Positions 26,557 through 37,154 of a stretch of 64,000 bases of DNA are shown here, piece by piece. The stretch covers positions 1,736,001-1,800,000 of the forward strand of contig NZ_CP121252.1 of assembly GCF_029637705.1 (NCBI RefSeq), written 5' to 3'. How positions within the stretch are numbered: position 1 is the first letter of the stretch; every line of letters begins with the position of its first letter. A program made the translations under genes and the position numbers. Below the pieces are notes generated by a model. It ran no database searches, was not told where the DNA came from, and worked only from the letters and a program-made list of their open reading frames with translations. The DNA comes from Citricoccus muralis. Lineage in GTDB: Bacteria; Actinomycetota; Actinomycetes; Actinomycetales; Micrococcaceae.

Positions 26557-27945
26557 TCAACTTTCAGCCAAGTCCGCCAAGAACAGCGCTTCCGCGACGA
26601 TGGCATTCTTGAACTCACCAAGATGCAAAGACTCGTTAGCTGAGTGCGCTCGCGAGTCCGGGTCCTCGACCCCGGTGATCAGAATCGAGGCTTGCGGGAA
26701 AACCTCGCGCAGATCCGCGGTGAAGGGAATCGAACCGCCCATCCCCGCCTCTACGGGCGCGATCCCCCAGGCTGTTTCCAACGCTTTCAGCATCTTTTGC
26801 GCTGAAGGGTCGCTGACGTCGGTGAGAAATGGCTGGCCGAACTCCCCGGCCTCGATGAAGACTTCGGCTCCGCCGAGGTCTTGTTCTTCGACATGTGCCT
26901 TCAGCGCCGCGAACGCCTGGTGAGGTTCTTGGCCGGGACCTAGTCGCAGGGAGAATTTCGCCCGCGCCGTGGGTAATAGCGTGTTCGACGACATCTCGAT
27001 GCTGGGGATATCCGTGCCGATAATGCTCAGCGCTGGCTGGTTCCACAGGCGATCGGCCAAGGGACCGTTCCCGGCCAACTCAAGACCATCTACCGCCGAA
27101 CTATCGCGACGGAAATCTACTTCTGGGTAGTCCAGGGACGTGGAGTGTTGTGCCTCCAGGCCCTTGATCGCCACCGCACCAGAGGAATCGTGCAGTGTGG
27201 CAATCAACCGTGCCAGCACCGTCGGGGCGTCGAGAATCGGTCCACCGTACATTCCGGAATGCACGGCGTGGTTCAGCACACGCACTCCGATGATCCCGTC
27301 CACCAGTCCGCGCAGAGAGGTGGTCAGCGCCGGGACACCGATCTTCCAGTTCGAGGAATCGGCGACGATGATGGCGTCGGCTTCCAGACGGTCACGATGT
27401 CGTTCCAGGAAAGGACGGAACGTGGGTGAACCGGCTTCTTCTTCACCCTCGATAAAGAAGCGAATGCCGAGTCCGTGGTCTGCGCCCAGCACCTGAGACA
27501 GCACCGCTGCGGCGGTGAGGTGGACCATGATGCCGGCTTTGTCATCGGCGGCGCCGCGACCATAGAGCCGGTCTCCCCGTTGCTCGGCCACAAACGGTTC
27601 CGATTCCCATAGGTTCCGGTCTCCCACGGGCTGAACGTCGTGATGGGCGTAGAGCAACACCGTCGGTTTTCCGGGAGCGGCCGGGCGCTGAGCCAGCACC
27701 GCAGGACCGCCGAGTACCACCTCGCCATCGTGAGTAACGGTTTCAGCAACGATATCGACATCGTCGAAGCCGAGATCCCGCAGTAGGGTCGCGACGGCGT
27801 CAGCAGAGCGCTCGAGTGGCTCGCGATCGAAACTGGGCCAGGCGATGCCGTTGATGGCGACCAGTTCGGTCAAGGTGCGCAGGGTTTCGTCCCATCGTTC
27901 TTCCACGACGGCACGGATTTCGTCGGTCAGGTGCTGTGAAGTCAT
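26557..27945 (-). CDS. M20-family metallodipeptidase
   Basis: Zinc dipeptidase with 462 residues. Metal-site motifs are in order: LLYAHHDVQPVG (~96-107), GRGAADDKAGI, the catalytic EGEEEAGSP, the second-metal ADSSNW, and a C-terminal His in SANESLHLGEF. A lid/dimerisation domain is inserted between. The family includes dipeptidases and related deacylases; the substrate is not readable. Its start is divergent from DUF3043 across 54 bases. Confidence 0.87.
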   Translation of the reverse strand: MTSQHLTDEIRAVVEERWDETLRTLTELVAINGIAWPSFDREPLERSADAVATLLRDLGFDDVDIVAETVTHDGEVVLGGPAVLAQRPAAPGKPTVLLYAHHDVQPVGDRNLWESEPFVAEQRGDRLYGRGAADDKAGIMVHLTAAAVLSQVLGADHGLGIRFFIEGEEEAGSPTFRPFLERHRDRLEADAIIVADSSNWKIGVPALTTSLRGLVDGIIGVRVLNHAVHSGMYGGPILDAPTVLARLIATLHDSSGAVAIKGLEAQHSTSLDYPEVDFRRDSSAVDGLELAGNGPLADRLWNQPALSIIGTDIPSIEMSSNTLLPTARAKFSLRLGPGQEPHQAFAALKAHVEEQDLGGAEVFIEAGEFGQPFLTDVSDPSAQKMLKALETAWGIAPVEAGMGGSIPFTADLREVFPQASILITGVEDPDSRAHSANESLHLGEFKNAIVAEALFLADLAES

Positions 27946-27999
27946 TCTCTCAGCGTAGTGCCTGACATCACGTTGTCTGCGAGCCCGTAGACTGGTGGG

Positions 28000-28602
28000 G
28001 TGTTTGGACGGAAAAAGAACTCAGAGAATTCGGCCGTTGAGTCGGCGGAGACGGTCGAGGAGACCGCCGCAGAGCAGCGCGCAGCTGGCCCCACCGGTAA
28101 AAGTGGGCCCACCCCGAAGCGCAAGGATCAGGAAGCCGCTCGGAAGCGGCCTCTTGTTCCGGACGATCGCAAGGCCGCCCGTGCCGCCCAGCGACAGGCG
28201 GTGGCAGAGCAGCGCGCCAAGATGCGGATCGCCATGGAAACCGGCGACGAGCGGCACATGCCTTACCGTGACCGCGGCCCCCAGAAGCGTTTTGCCCGCG
28301 ATTACGTGGATGCCCGCTACGGCATTGGCGAGTGGCTGATGTTGATCGTGTTGGTGTTTCTGGTGCTCTCATTCATTCCGATTCAGGCGCTGATCAGTGC
28401 GACCACGATCCTGATGCTCGCCACCGTAGGCCTGGTGGTGCTCGAGGGTTTCTGGGTGAACCGCAAGCTCAAGAGCGAGCTGGAACGCAAGTTCGGCGTG
28501 GTAGAGCCCGGTGTGCGCTGGTACGGCACCATGCGCGCCATGCAGTTGCGCCGTCTGCGTCTGCCCAAGCCGCAGGTGCGCCGAGGCCAGTTCCCCAGCT
28601 GA
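28000..28602 (+). CDS. DUF3043 family membrane protein
   Basis: A 200-residue actinobacterial protein of unknown function. The N-terminal ~90 residues are charged and probably disordered (FGRKKNSENS...). The conserved core follows: MPYRDRGPQKRFARDYVDAR, two membrane helices (~109-127 and ~133-150), then GVVEPGVRWYGTMRAMQLRR. The start is GTG. It is divergent from the M20 gene and convergent with pyrD. Confidence 0.85.
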   Translation: MFGRKKNSENSAVESAETVEETAAEQRAAGPTGKSGPTPKRKDQEAARKRPLVPDDRKAARAAQRQAVAEQRAKMRIAMETGDERHMPYRDRGPQKRFARDYVDARYGIGEWLMLIVLVFLVLSFIPIQALISATTILMLATVGLVVLEGFWVNRKLKSELERKFGVVEPGVRWYGTMRAMQLRRLRLPKPQVRRGQFPS

Positions 28603-28642
28603 AGAGCCGGGGCTGATACCGCAACTGCTGCGTCGCCCCGGA

Positions 28643-29761
28643 TTACTTCCAGGCGCGCAGGTTGCGGTGCAGATCGCGGTTGATGCGCCCAGCCCAGAAA
28701 GGGCCTTGGTAGAGGAACGCCGTGTAGCCCTGAACCAGGTCGGCGCCGCGACGGAGTCGTTCAATGACGTCGGCACCATCGGTGACGCCACCCACGGAAA
28801 TCACCGCGGTGTCGGTGTCCAGTTCCGCCCGCAGCAAGTCCAGCACTTCCAGGGAACGCTGTCGCACTGGTTTCCCGGAGACTCCCCCGGCACCAAAGGA
28901 CTCCACGGTCTCGATGTCGGTCACCAAACCCTCGCGCGAAATGGTGGTGTTGGTGGCGATGACGCCGGCGAGGCCGAGCTCCTGGGCCATGGCGGCCACC
29001 GCCGAGACATCATCGTCGGCCAGGTCCGGAGCGATCTTCACAGCCAGCGGCACCCGGCGTCCGGTGGAGCGATCCGCGTGGTACTGCACGGTTTCTAGCA
29101 AGGGTGCCAGTGACTCGATCTGCTGCAGCTGCCGCAGCCCCGGAGTGTTCGGCGACGACACGTTCACCACCAGGTAGTCCGCGTGACGAGCCAAGAGCCT
29201 CGTGGAGACCACATAGTCCTCCACCGCATCGTCCAGTTCCACCACCTTGGTTTTTCCGATGTTCACCCCGAGGACGGGGCGGGTACGACCGTACCGGCGG
29301 GTTAGCCGCCGTCGCGTGGTAGCCAACCGGGGCGCGACGGCTTCTGCGCCGTCGTTGTTGAATCCCATGCGGTTGATCAGGCCTTCGTCCTCCACCAGTC
29401 GAAACAAGCGCGGCTCGGGGTTACCCGGTTGTGCCTGGCCGGTGATGGTTCCCACCTCAATGTGGCCGAACCCAAGGTCGGCCAGTGCGGCGGTGCCGAT
29501 CCCCTGCTTGTCAAAGCCCGCGGCTAATCCGAACGGCGAGGGGAAGTTCAAACCCATCACCGTGGTAGCCAAATCGGCTTTCGGCCGCAGTGCGGCACGC
29601 AGACCCGCGGAAACACCAGATTTTTCAGTAGCTTTGATCATCGAAAACCCGACGTGATGCGCCTGTTCGGCCGGCATTCCTGCGAACACGGCATTGAAGA
29701 AGGCCGGGTACACAGCAGGGGCGTTAGACAAGCGGAGTGCATCATTCGGGGCAAGAGTCAT
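28643..29761 (-). CDS. pyrD: quinone-dependent dihydroorotate dehydrogenase (class 2)
   Basis: PyrD oxidises dihydroorotate to orotate at the membrane, passing electrons to menaquinone. From ATG 29761 the protein has 372 residues. A short amphipathic N-terminal part (VYPAFFNAVFAGMPAEQAHH) is typical of class 2. FMN-barrel motifs include GFDKQGIGTAALADLGFGH, MGFNNDGAEA, the catalytic Ser in VNVSSPNTPGLRQLQ, KIAPDL and ISVGGVTDGAD. The frame extends 80 codons upstream, but that part lies over the divergent hydrolase gene. Only 24 bases separate the two starts. Confidence 0.93.
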   Translation of the reverse strand: MTLAPNDALRLSNAPAVYPAFFNAVFAGMPAEQAHHVGFSMIKATEKSGVSAGLRAALRPKADLATTVMGLNFPSPFGLAAGFDKQGIGTAALADLGFGHIEVGTITGQAQPGNPEPRLFRLVEDEGLINRMGFNNDGAEAVAPRLATTRRRLTRRYGRTRPVLGVNIGKTKVVELDDAVEDYVVSTRLLARHADYLVVNVSSPNTPGLRQLQQIESLAPLLETVQYHADRSTGRRVPLAVKIAPDLADDDVSAVAAMAQELGLAGVIATNTTISREGLVTDIETVESFGAGGVSGKPVRQRSLEVLDLLRAELDTDTAVISVGGVTDGADVIERLRRGADLVQGYTAFLYQGPFWAGRINRDLHRNLRAWK

Positions 29762-29785
29762 GACAGCATTCAACCACGGGTAGCG

Positions 29786-30805
29786 ATGCCGGTACGATTC
29801 GAAACCATGGACGAACTTCTCGAGGATTCCCCTCCCGGTGTGTGGGTTCCGGATATTCTGCCGGGCTTTGAGCGACTGACCATTCCGCTGGGCGAAGATG
29901 ACGAGGGCCCGGTGGTGGCCACGCTGGTGCGGATGGATGGGCAACATCGTCCCGACGGCGGTTCGGCCGGGAACGATCGTCCGGTTCTGCTGTACCTGCA
30001 TGGCTGGGCGGATTACTTCTATAACCGGGAATTAGCCGTGCGTTGTGAGAACGCCGGTGTCCGGTTTTACGCGCTGGATTTGCGCAAGTACGGTCGCTCA
30101 CTGCGCGAGGGGCAGACACCGGGCTTCACCGAGTCACTGGACCTCTACGACGACGAGATCGGCGCTGCCTTTCACCTGTTGCGCAGCGAACACCCGAATA
30201 GTCCGGCGCCGGTACTGGCTGGGCATTCCACGGGTGGGCTCGTCGCGAGCCTCTGGGCGGATCGGCACCCGCACCAGCTCAGCGCGCTGGTGCTGAACAG
30301 TGCCTGGCTAGAATTGATGGGGGCTAGTTGGGTGCGAGCCATGGCCACCGCGCTGGTGGATCCGATGAGCCGTATCAGCCCGACCTCGTCGATGGTCTTG
30401 CCACGGATTAACTCGTATTGGCGGACCTTGTCTTCCCAGGCCGACGGGGAATGGGACCTACACCCACTCTGGCGCCCGGAGTATTCGTTCGAGGTGCCGC
30501 GCGGGTGGTTGGCGGCCGTGCTTCAAGGACACCGGCGCGTGGCCTCCGGTCTCAAGATCACCGCACCGGTTTTAGCCCTCTTCTCGACGCAGTCCTATTT
30601 CGGTACCACCGTTGATGAGCGCGCCCACTCTGCTGACATTGTCCTGGACGTGAAGATCCTGGCGCGGCGCGCAGTGAATCTAGGAAACGAGGTTACCGTA
30701 TTGCGGCTACCGGGGGCGATCCATGATGTTTTTGCCTCGCGGCCAACAGTACGCAATGACGCCATGGATCGCACCTTTCGGTGGCTGGCACGTCAGCTGG
30801 ACTGA
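29786..30805 (+). CDS. alpha/beta hydrolase (serine lipase/lysophospholipase-like)
   Basis: The 339-residue protein is of the Hydrolase_4 type. It has [11 protein letters not shown] (oxyanion region), the nucleophile elbow AGHSTGG and a late His in LPGAIHDVF. Between them lies a helical cap. There is no signal peptide. The substrate is unknown; monoacylglycerol or lysophospholipid hydrolysis is typical of relatives. I chose ATG 29786, and ATG 29807 is a possible alternative. The 3' end overlaps uppS by 13 bases on the other strand. Confidence 0.8.
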   Translation: MPVRFETMDELLEDSPPGVWVPDILPGFERLTIPLGEDDEGPVVATLVRMDGQHRPDGGSAGNDRPVLLYLHGWADYFYNRELAVRCENAGVRFYALDLRKYGRSLREGQTPGFTESLDLYDDEIGAAFHLLRSEHPNSPAPVLAGHSTGGLVASLWADRHPHQLSALVLNSAWLELMGASWVRAMATALVDPMSRISPTSSMVLPRINSYWRTLSSQADGEWDLHPLWRPEYSFEVPRGWLAAVLQGHRRVASGLKITAPVLALFSTQSYFGTTVDERAHSADIVLDVKILARRAVNLGNEVTVLRLPGAIHDVFASRPTVRNDAMDRTFRWLARQLD

Positions 30806-31584
30806 TCCGGGGTATCGATCGCACCACCGTAGCGCCGGTCACGCCGCGCGAAGATGTCGACGGCGTCCCACAGGGTGGTGCGGTCCACATCGGGCCAGAG
30901 CACATCGAGAAAAACGAGCTCGGCGTAGGCGGACTGCCACAGGAGGTAGTTTGAGAGACGCTGCTCCCCCGAGGTGCGTAGGAACAGATCGACGTCGGGA
31001 ACGTCGGGTTCATCGAGGTGCGCGCTGATCGTCGACTCTTTAATACCGCGGGGACTCAGCTGCCCGGCGGCGACCTTTTCAGCGATACCGCGCACGGCGT
31101 CGGTAATCTCCGCGCGCGAGCCGTAGTTGACACACATGGTCAGGTGGCAACGGTCATTGTCGCGAGTCTGTTCTTCGGCCACCTCGAGCTCCTTGATCAC
31201 CGAGGACCACAGCCGGGGCGAGCGACCATTCCAGCGAATCCGTACGCCCCAGGAGTCCAGGGTGTCTCGCTGGCGGCGCAGCACGTCGCGGGAGAAGCCC
31301 ATCAGAAAGCGCACCTCGTCGGGTGAACGCTTCCAGTTTTCCGTAGAGAACGCGTAGACGGTGACGTACTTAATGCCCAATTGAACCGCACCGGCCATCA
31401 CATCCAACAGGGCGGCTTCTCCGGCGCGGTGTCCCTCGACTCGCGGCAGGCCACGCTGGTTGGCCCAGCGTCCGTTGCCGTCCATCACGATCGCCACGTG
31501 TTGCGGAATGAAGCGCGCCGGAATCGCCGGGGGCTGGGCACCGTCGCGATGTTCGTACGGCTCGCGGTAGGTCAACGACGTCAT
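30793..31584 (-). CDS. uppS: isoprenyl (decaprenyl/undecaprenyl) diphosphate synthase
   Basis: A cis-prenyltransferase that makes the lipid carrier for peptidoglycan and other envelope glycans. The 263 residues show the hallmark blocks [24 protein letters not shown] (catalytic Asp in MDGN), [12 protein letters not shown], and the late [21 protein letters not shown]. Product length (C50 or C55) cannot be predicted. It follows recO by 10 bases and ends the long minus-strand run from hrcA. Confidence 0.94.
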   Translation of the reverse strand: MTSLTYREPYEHRDGAQPPAIPARFIPQHVAIVMDGNGRWANQRGLPRVEGHRAGEAALLDVMAGAVQLGIKYVTVYAFSTENWKRSPDEVRFLMGFSRDVLRRQRDTLDSWGVRIRWNGRSPRLWSSVIKELEVAEEQTRDNDRCHLTMCVNYGSRAEITDAVRGIAEKVAAGQLSPRGIKESTISAHLDEPDVPDVDLFLRTSGEQRLSNYLLWQSAYAELVFLDVLWPDVDRTTLWDAVDIFARRDRRYGGAIDTPDQSS

Positions 31585-31594
31585 TAAGGGGCTT

Positions 31595-32302
31595 TCAGGT
31601 TTGGTCCATGACGGACAAGGAGCGCAGATTCTTCTCTACATGGAATTGTAAGTACCGTTCCACGACGCTGGCGGCTTCTTTCTGGTGCGACACATCGCTG
31701 GCATCGGCGGTCGCCCAGTCTCCGGCCAGCAGCGCGGCGAGCAGTTGGATACTTTCCGGTGCGGGGGTTTGGGACCCGGAGGGACGGCAATCATCGCATA
31801 CCACTCCCCCGACGCCGATATTCACGGAGCGGTGCGGGCCCTCTTTTCCGCATCGGGAGCAAACGGTGAACGACGGCGCCCAGCCAGCGGTGGACAGCGC
31901 GCGCAGAATGTAGGAGTTCAGAATGATGCGCGGAGCGTGTTCGGCCCGGGACAGCGAGGCCAGCGCCCCGTGTAGCAACCGGAATTGCGGTGCAGCCGCC
32001 GAGGCGTCGACGTCGGCCGTGGTGAGACGTTCGGCGGTCTCGACCATGGCCGACGCCGCCCCGTAGGAGTCGTAGTCTGCCGCTACCGTGGACCCGTAGG
32101 AGTGCAGCAGTTGGGTCTGCGAGACGATATCCAGGTTGCGGCCGCGAATGATTTGCATGCGGCTATGCATGAACGGTTCCAGGGAGGAACCGAACTTGGA
32201 CGACGCCCGGCGCACACCTTTAGCCACGGCCCGAATCTGGCCGTGATCGGCGGTGAGGAGCACGATGATCCGGTCTGCTTCACCCAGCTTGTAGGTGCGC
32301 AA
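31595..32302 (-). CDS. recO: DNA repair protein RecO, start uncertain
   Basis: RecO loads RecA in RecFOR repair. From the first normal start codon (TTG 32302) there are 235 residues, with [37 protein letters not shown] and a C-terminal zinc-type set ([10 protein letters not shown] ... CDDC). Homologues begin about 8-10 residues earlier with a strand that here reads SYRTEGLVL. This sequence is open and in frame upstream of the TTG, back to an in-frame stop inside the leuA 3' end, yet contains no ATG, GTG or TTG. Either TTG is used and the OB fold loses its first strand, or a rarer start is used. Confidence 0.85.
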   Translation of the reverse strand: MRTYKLGEADRIIVLLTADHGQIRAVAKGVRRASSKFGSSLEPFMHSRMQIIRGRNLDIVSQTQLLHSYGSTVAADYDSYGAASAMVETAERLTTADVDASAAAPQFRLLHGALASLSRAEHAPRIILNSYILRALSTAGWAPSFTVCSRCGKEGPHRSVNIGVGGVVCDDCRPSGSQTPAPESIQLLAALLAGDWATADASDVSHQKEAASVVERYLQFHVEKNLRSLSVMDQT

Positions 32303-32363
32303 GACCAGCCCTTCAGTGCGGTAGCTGTTCGCGGCGTACCCGCCGCCCCGTGACCGTGCCGAG

Positions 32364-34145
<1,782 letters not shown>

Positions 34146-34215
34146 TCACCGGTCAAGAAATGTGCTGGCACCGAGCAGATCCGCGTGGTGCCGGGCAGGC
34201 CGTGACATGGTCCCT

Positions 34216-34296
34216 CCGCAACGGGGATCGGCCCTCTCCATCGTGGTGGAGGCGCGACGTGCTTAGATCGACGTCGGCTGTTCGGCCCCGTTGCGG
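34216..34296 (-). promoter_or_regulatory. leuA attenuator: long-range stem linked to Leu codons
   Basis: On the minus strand CCGCAACGGGG (34296-34286) is perfectly complementary to CCCCGTTGCGG (34226-34216): 11 bp with a 59-base loop that contains a small hairpin (CTCCA/TGGAG). The 5' arm begins five bases after the last of four Leu codons in the leader ORF, inside the footprint of a ribosome stalled there. The 3' arm continues into GGAGGG. I infer that leucine shortage blocks the stem. Whether it controls termination or translation of leuA is not clear, as no T-run terminator is visible before leuA. Confidence 0.7.
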
Positions 34297-34367
34297 CAGC
34301 ATAGAAGTAGTAGCACCGTGGTATCACCGCGGCGCTGGCTCGAAAGTGAGCTCTTCCATGAACGCAT
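34263..34367 (-). CDS. leucine leader peptide upstream of leuA
   Basis: This 34-codon ORF runs from ATG at 34367 to TAA at 34263. It contains four consecutive Leu codons at positions 19-22 (CTA CTA CTT CTA); CTA is normally rare in GC-rich actinobacteria. The peptide begins MRSWKSSLSSQRRGD and has VLLLLCC in the middle. There is no clear ribosome site before the ATG. A TAGGCT about 7-12 bases upstream could be a -10 with a leaderless start. It begins 22 bases after the era stop and 154 bases before leuA. Leader peptides of this kind are known upstream of leu genes. Confidence 0.75.
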   Translation of the reverse strand: MRSWKSSLSSQRRGDTTVLLLLCCRNGAEQPTSI

Positions 34368-34389
34368 GATCACAGCCTAGCACTCCGAT

Positions 34390-35346
34390 TCAGAAGCCGA
34401 GCCTATTGAGTTGTTTCGGGTCGCGTTGCCATTCTTTGGCCACTTTAACGCGCAGATCCAGGAAGACGGGAGTGCCGAGCAGTCGCTCGATATTGGTACG
34501 CGCCTGAGCGCCGATGGCGCGCAGCCGTGCGCCTTTTTTACCGATGATGATGCCCTTCTGCGAATCACGCTCCACATAGATTTGCGCCCAGATATCGACG
34601 AGCGGTCGGTCTTCTGGACGGTCCTCACGGGCCTGCATGTCTTCGACTACCACCGCGACGGAGTGCGGAAGCTCGTCCCGGACGTCTTCCAGGGCCGCTT
34701 CTCGAATGAGTTCGGCCACCAAGACGTGATCGGGCTCGTCGGTGAGTTCGCCGTCGGGGTACAACGGTGGTGATGCCGGCAGGTGCTGAGAGAGCACCTC
34801 GGCGACGACGTCTACCTGGTGGTCTTTGACCGCAGAGACGGGAACGATGTCGGCGAATCCGCCGTCGCCGATCGTGTTCGGCAGAAGTTCCTCTCCGAGA
34901 CGCTGCACAGCCAGTAACTGTTCGGTCAGCGCTGCGGGACCGGCCTTGTCTGTTTTGGTGACGAAGGCGATGATCGGTGTCCGGTTCAGTCCGGCCAACT
35001 GCTCCACAATGTAGCGGTCGCCGGGGCCGATCTTCTCATCGGCGGGAATGCAGAGACCGACGGCATCCATTTCGGCCAGGGTAGCTTCCACAAGGTCGTT
35101 GAGGCGCTCGCCCAGCAGGGTACGTGGCCGGTGGATACCGGGGGTGTCGACCAGAATGAGCTGGAAGTCCGGACGGTGCACGATTCCGCGGATGGTATGG
35201 CGCGTGGTCTGAGGTTTGGATGAGGTGATGGCCACCTTCTGCCCTACCAGCGCGTTGGTGAGGGTCGATTTTCCAGCGTTGGGGCGGCCGACCAGTGAAA
35301 CAAATCCGGCCCGGTAGTTCTCAGGTGCGTCAACAGACAGGGTCAT
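34390..35346 (-). CDS. era: GTPase Era
   Basis: Era binds 16S rRNA and assists small-subunit maturation. The 318-residue protein has G1 GRPNAGKS (20-27), G3 DTPG (67-70), G4 TKTD (130-133), and a C-terminal KH domain with IIGKKGARLRAIGAQAR. It overlaps the upstream CBS-domain gene by 4 bases. With ybeY and phoH nearby it forms the common ribosome-maturation cluster. Confidence 0.96.
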   Translation of the reverse strand: MTLSVDAPENYRAGFVSLVGRPNAGKSTLTNALVGQKVAITSSKPQTTRHTIRGIVHRPDFQLILVDTPGIHRPRTLLGERLNDLVEATLAEMDAVGLCIPADEKIGPGDRYIVEQLAGLNRTPIIAFVTKTDKAGPAALTEQLLAVQRLGEELLPNTIGDGGFADIVPVSAVKDHQVDVVAEVLSQHLPASPPLYPDGELTDEPDHVLVAELIREAALEDVRDELPHSVAVVVEDMQAREDRPEDRPLVDIWAQIYVERDSQKGIIIGKKGARLRAIGAQARTNIERLLGTPVFLDLRVKVAKEWQRDPKQLNRLGF

Positions 35347-36680
35347 CGTTCCTCCTGGGTGGCCAGATGCGCGGTGTCGGTGGCATCGCTGTGATGCTCG
35401 TGTTCGGTGTGGGCGGCACGCCCAGAGCGGTTGCCCAGCCAGAGGCGGATGGTGGACACCCGGTTGCGGCGGCCTTGGAGGCCATCGACCCGCAGGCGCA
35501 TCGAACCGAGCATGATCTCGGATCCTTCGATCGGCACACGGCCCAAGTGCTTAGCGAGCAGGCCGCCCACGGTGTCGACGTCGTCGTCATCCTCGAGATC
35601 GACATCGAAGGCTTCCGCAAAGTCCCCGACGTTCATCCGTGCGTTGATCAAGAACTCGCCCTCTACGACCGGGGTGATGTCCGGGGTGTCTTCGCGGTCG
35701 TATTCGTCCGAGATGTCGCCGACGATTTCTTCGATCAGGTCTTCGAGCGTGACGAGCCCGGCCGTCCCGCCGTATTCATCCACCACGATGGCGATATGGG
35801 TTGCTTCGCGCTGGAGTTCCTGGAGAAGCACTGAGACGGTCTTCGATTCGGGGACGAAGCGCACGGGGCGCACCAGCCCGTCCACGGGGGTGAGCGGATC
35901 CATGCGTCGCGTATGCAGTGCTCGGGCGACATCCTTAAGATACACGATGCCGAGCACGTCGTCGGCGTCCTCACCGATGAGCGGAATGCGCGAGGTTCCA
36001 GAACGCAGGAACAGGTTCATGGTGTTTTCGAGGGTGGTGCCCATTTCCACGGTAACTACATCCGTACGCGGCACCATCACCCCGCGCACGATCGTGTCGC
36101 CCATGTCGAAGACCGACTGGATGAGCTCCGCCTCGGCATCTTCGAGCACGTCATTATCGTTGGCGCGGGAGACGTACTCGCGGAAATGGCGTTCTTCCAT
36201 CTCCGCGTTTTCTTCCTCATCATCAGTGGTGCTGAAGCCGGGAGCCGCGAACTTCGCGGGCAGCGGTCCCAACACTGCCGTCAACGTGCGCACCAGCCGG
36301 GCGGTCATCGCCACCGCGGTGACCTCCCAACGGGCCCCGACGGTCCGAGGGGACCAGACGACCAACAACAAGCACACCAGCGCCATGGCCACGGTCGCCA
36401 CGGCGGCGGAGAGCCAGACGTTGGCGAGGAAGAAATCGAGCAGCAGGGCGACCAGTACCGCGGCGGTGGTCTCAGTGAACAGCCGCCAGAAGCGCAGCGC
36501 GTGCAGGTGCTCAGGCAGCCGGTCCATGACGGTCAGCACGGGGTTCTTGGGACGGCGCAGCAGAATGCCTTCGGCCTGTTTCCGAGAGATGTAGGACAGG
36601 CCGGTCTCGGCCACAGAGAGCACCCAGCTCAGTCCGAGGAAGAACAGCAGCAGCAGCGCCATCACGATGGGGGTCAACAT
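35343..36680 (-). CDS. hemolysin-family CNNM/CBS-domain transporter-like protein
   Basis: The 445-residue protein has an N-terminal CNNM (DUF21) domain with three to four helices, then a CBS pair (~205-325; VMVPRTDVVTVE, SRIPLIGEDADDVLGIVYLKD, HIAIVVDEYGGTAGLVTLEDLIEEIVGDI). A C-terminal CorC/HlyC transporter-associated domain follows, and then a short acidic tail with His. The family includes magnesium and cobalt efflux proteins; hemolytic activity is a historical label. It sits three bases after ybeY and overlaps era, the usual arrangement. Confidence 0.9.
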   Translation of the reverse strand: MLTPIVMALLLLFFLGLSWVLSVAETGLSYISRKQAEGILLRRPKNPVLTVMDRLPEHLHALRFWRLFTETTAAVLVALLLDFFLANVWLSAAVATVAMALVCLLLVVWSPRTVGARWEVTAVAMTARLVRTLTAVLGPLPAKFAAPGFSTTDDEEENAEMEERHFREYVSRANDNDVLEDAEAELIQSVFDMGDTIVRGVMVPRTDVVTVEMGTTLENTMNLFLRSGTSRIPLIGEDADDVLGIVYLKDVARALHTRRMDPLTPVDGLVRPVRFVPESKTVSVLLQELQREATHIAIVVDEYGGTAGLVTLEDLIEEIVGDISDEYDREDTPDITPVVEGEFLINARMNVGDFAEAFDVDLEDDDDVDTVGGLLAKHLGRVPIEGSEIMLGSMRLRVDGLQGRRNRVSTIRLWLGNRSGRAAHTEHEHHSDATDTAHLATQEER

Positions 36681-36683
36681 GGA

Positions 36684-37154
36684 TTAGGTCTCCGTGGGGC
36701 TGGGGGCCGGGCGGCCCAGGAACGCAGTGAGCAGTTCGTTCTGCAGGGCGAACATCTGCTCCTTGTCGTCGGGCTCGTCGTGGTCGAAGCCCAGTAAGTG
36801 CAGCATTCCGTGGGTGGCCAGCAACAGGATCTCATCGTCGGTGGAGTGTCCCATGCGTTTCGCCTGCTGTGCCGCCACCGAGGGGCAGATCACGATGTCA
36901 CCCAGCAACCCCTGCGTAGGCTGGGCCACGGTGCCGGGGCGCAACTCGTCCATGGGGAAGCTCATGACGTCGGTGGCGTCGGGTAGATCCATCCATTCAA
37001 GATGCAGCTGCTCCATGGCGGCGTCGTCCACACAGATCAGTGACAGCTCGGCTTCCGGGTGCAGGTGGAGGGACTCGTAGAGAAACGCGCACAACCGTTG
37101 AAGCGATTCAACGTCGACGTCGTCGTCGGTCTCATTCAGAATCTCAACCGCCAT
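36684..37154 (-). CDS. ybeY: endoribonuclease YbeY
   Basis: A metal-dependent RNase for 16S rRNA 3' maturation and ribosome quality control. The 156-residue product has the zinc motif HGMLHLLGFDHDE near the C terminus and the conserved DVMSFPMDE and GDIVICP. ATG 37154 has GGAGG with good spacing. The open frame upstream lies over phoH. The start overlaps the phoH end by 11 bases. Confidence 0.95.
   Translation of the reverse strand: MAVEILNETDDDVDVESLQRLCAFLYESLHLHPEAELSLICVDDAAMEQLHLEWMDLPDATDVMSFPMDELRPGTVAQPTQGLLGDIVICPSVAAQQAKRMGHSTDDEILLLATHGMLHLLGFDHDEPDDKEQMFALQNELLTAFLGRPAPSPTET

Noticed and set aside
35407-36594. 395-codon plus-strand ORF over the CBS-domain gene
   Set aside because: It is Ser/Thr/Arg-rich antisense reading, typical of a shadow frame in GC-rich DNA.
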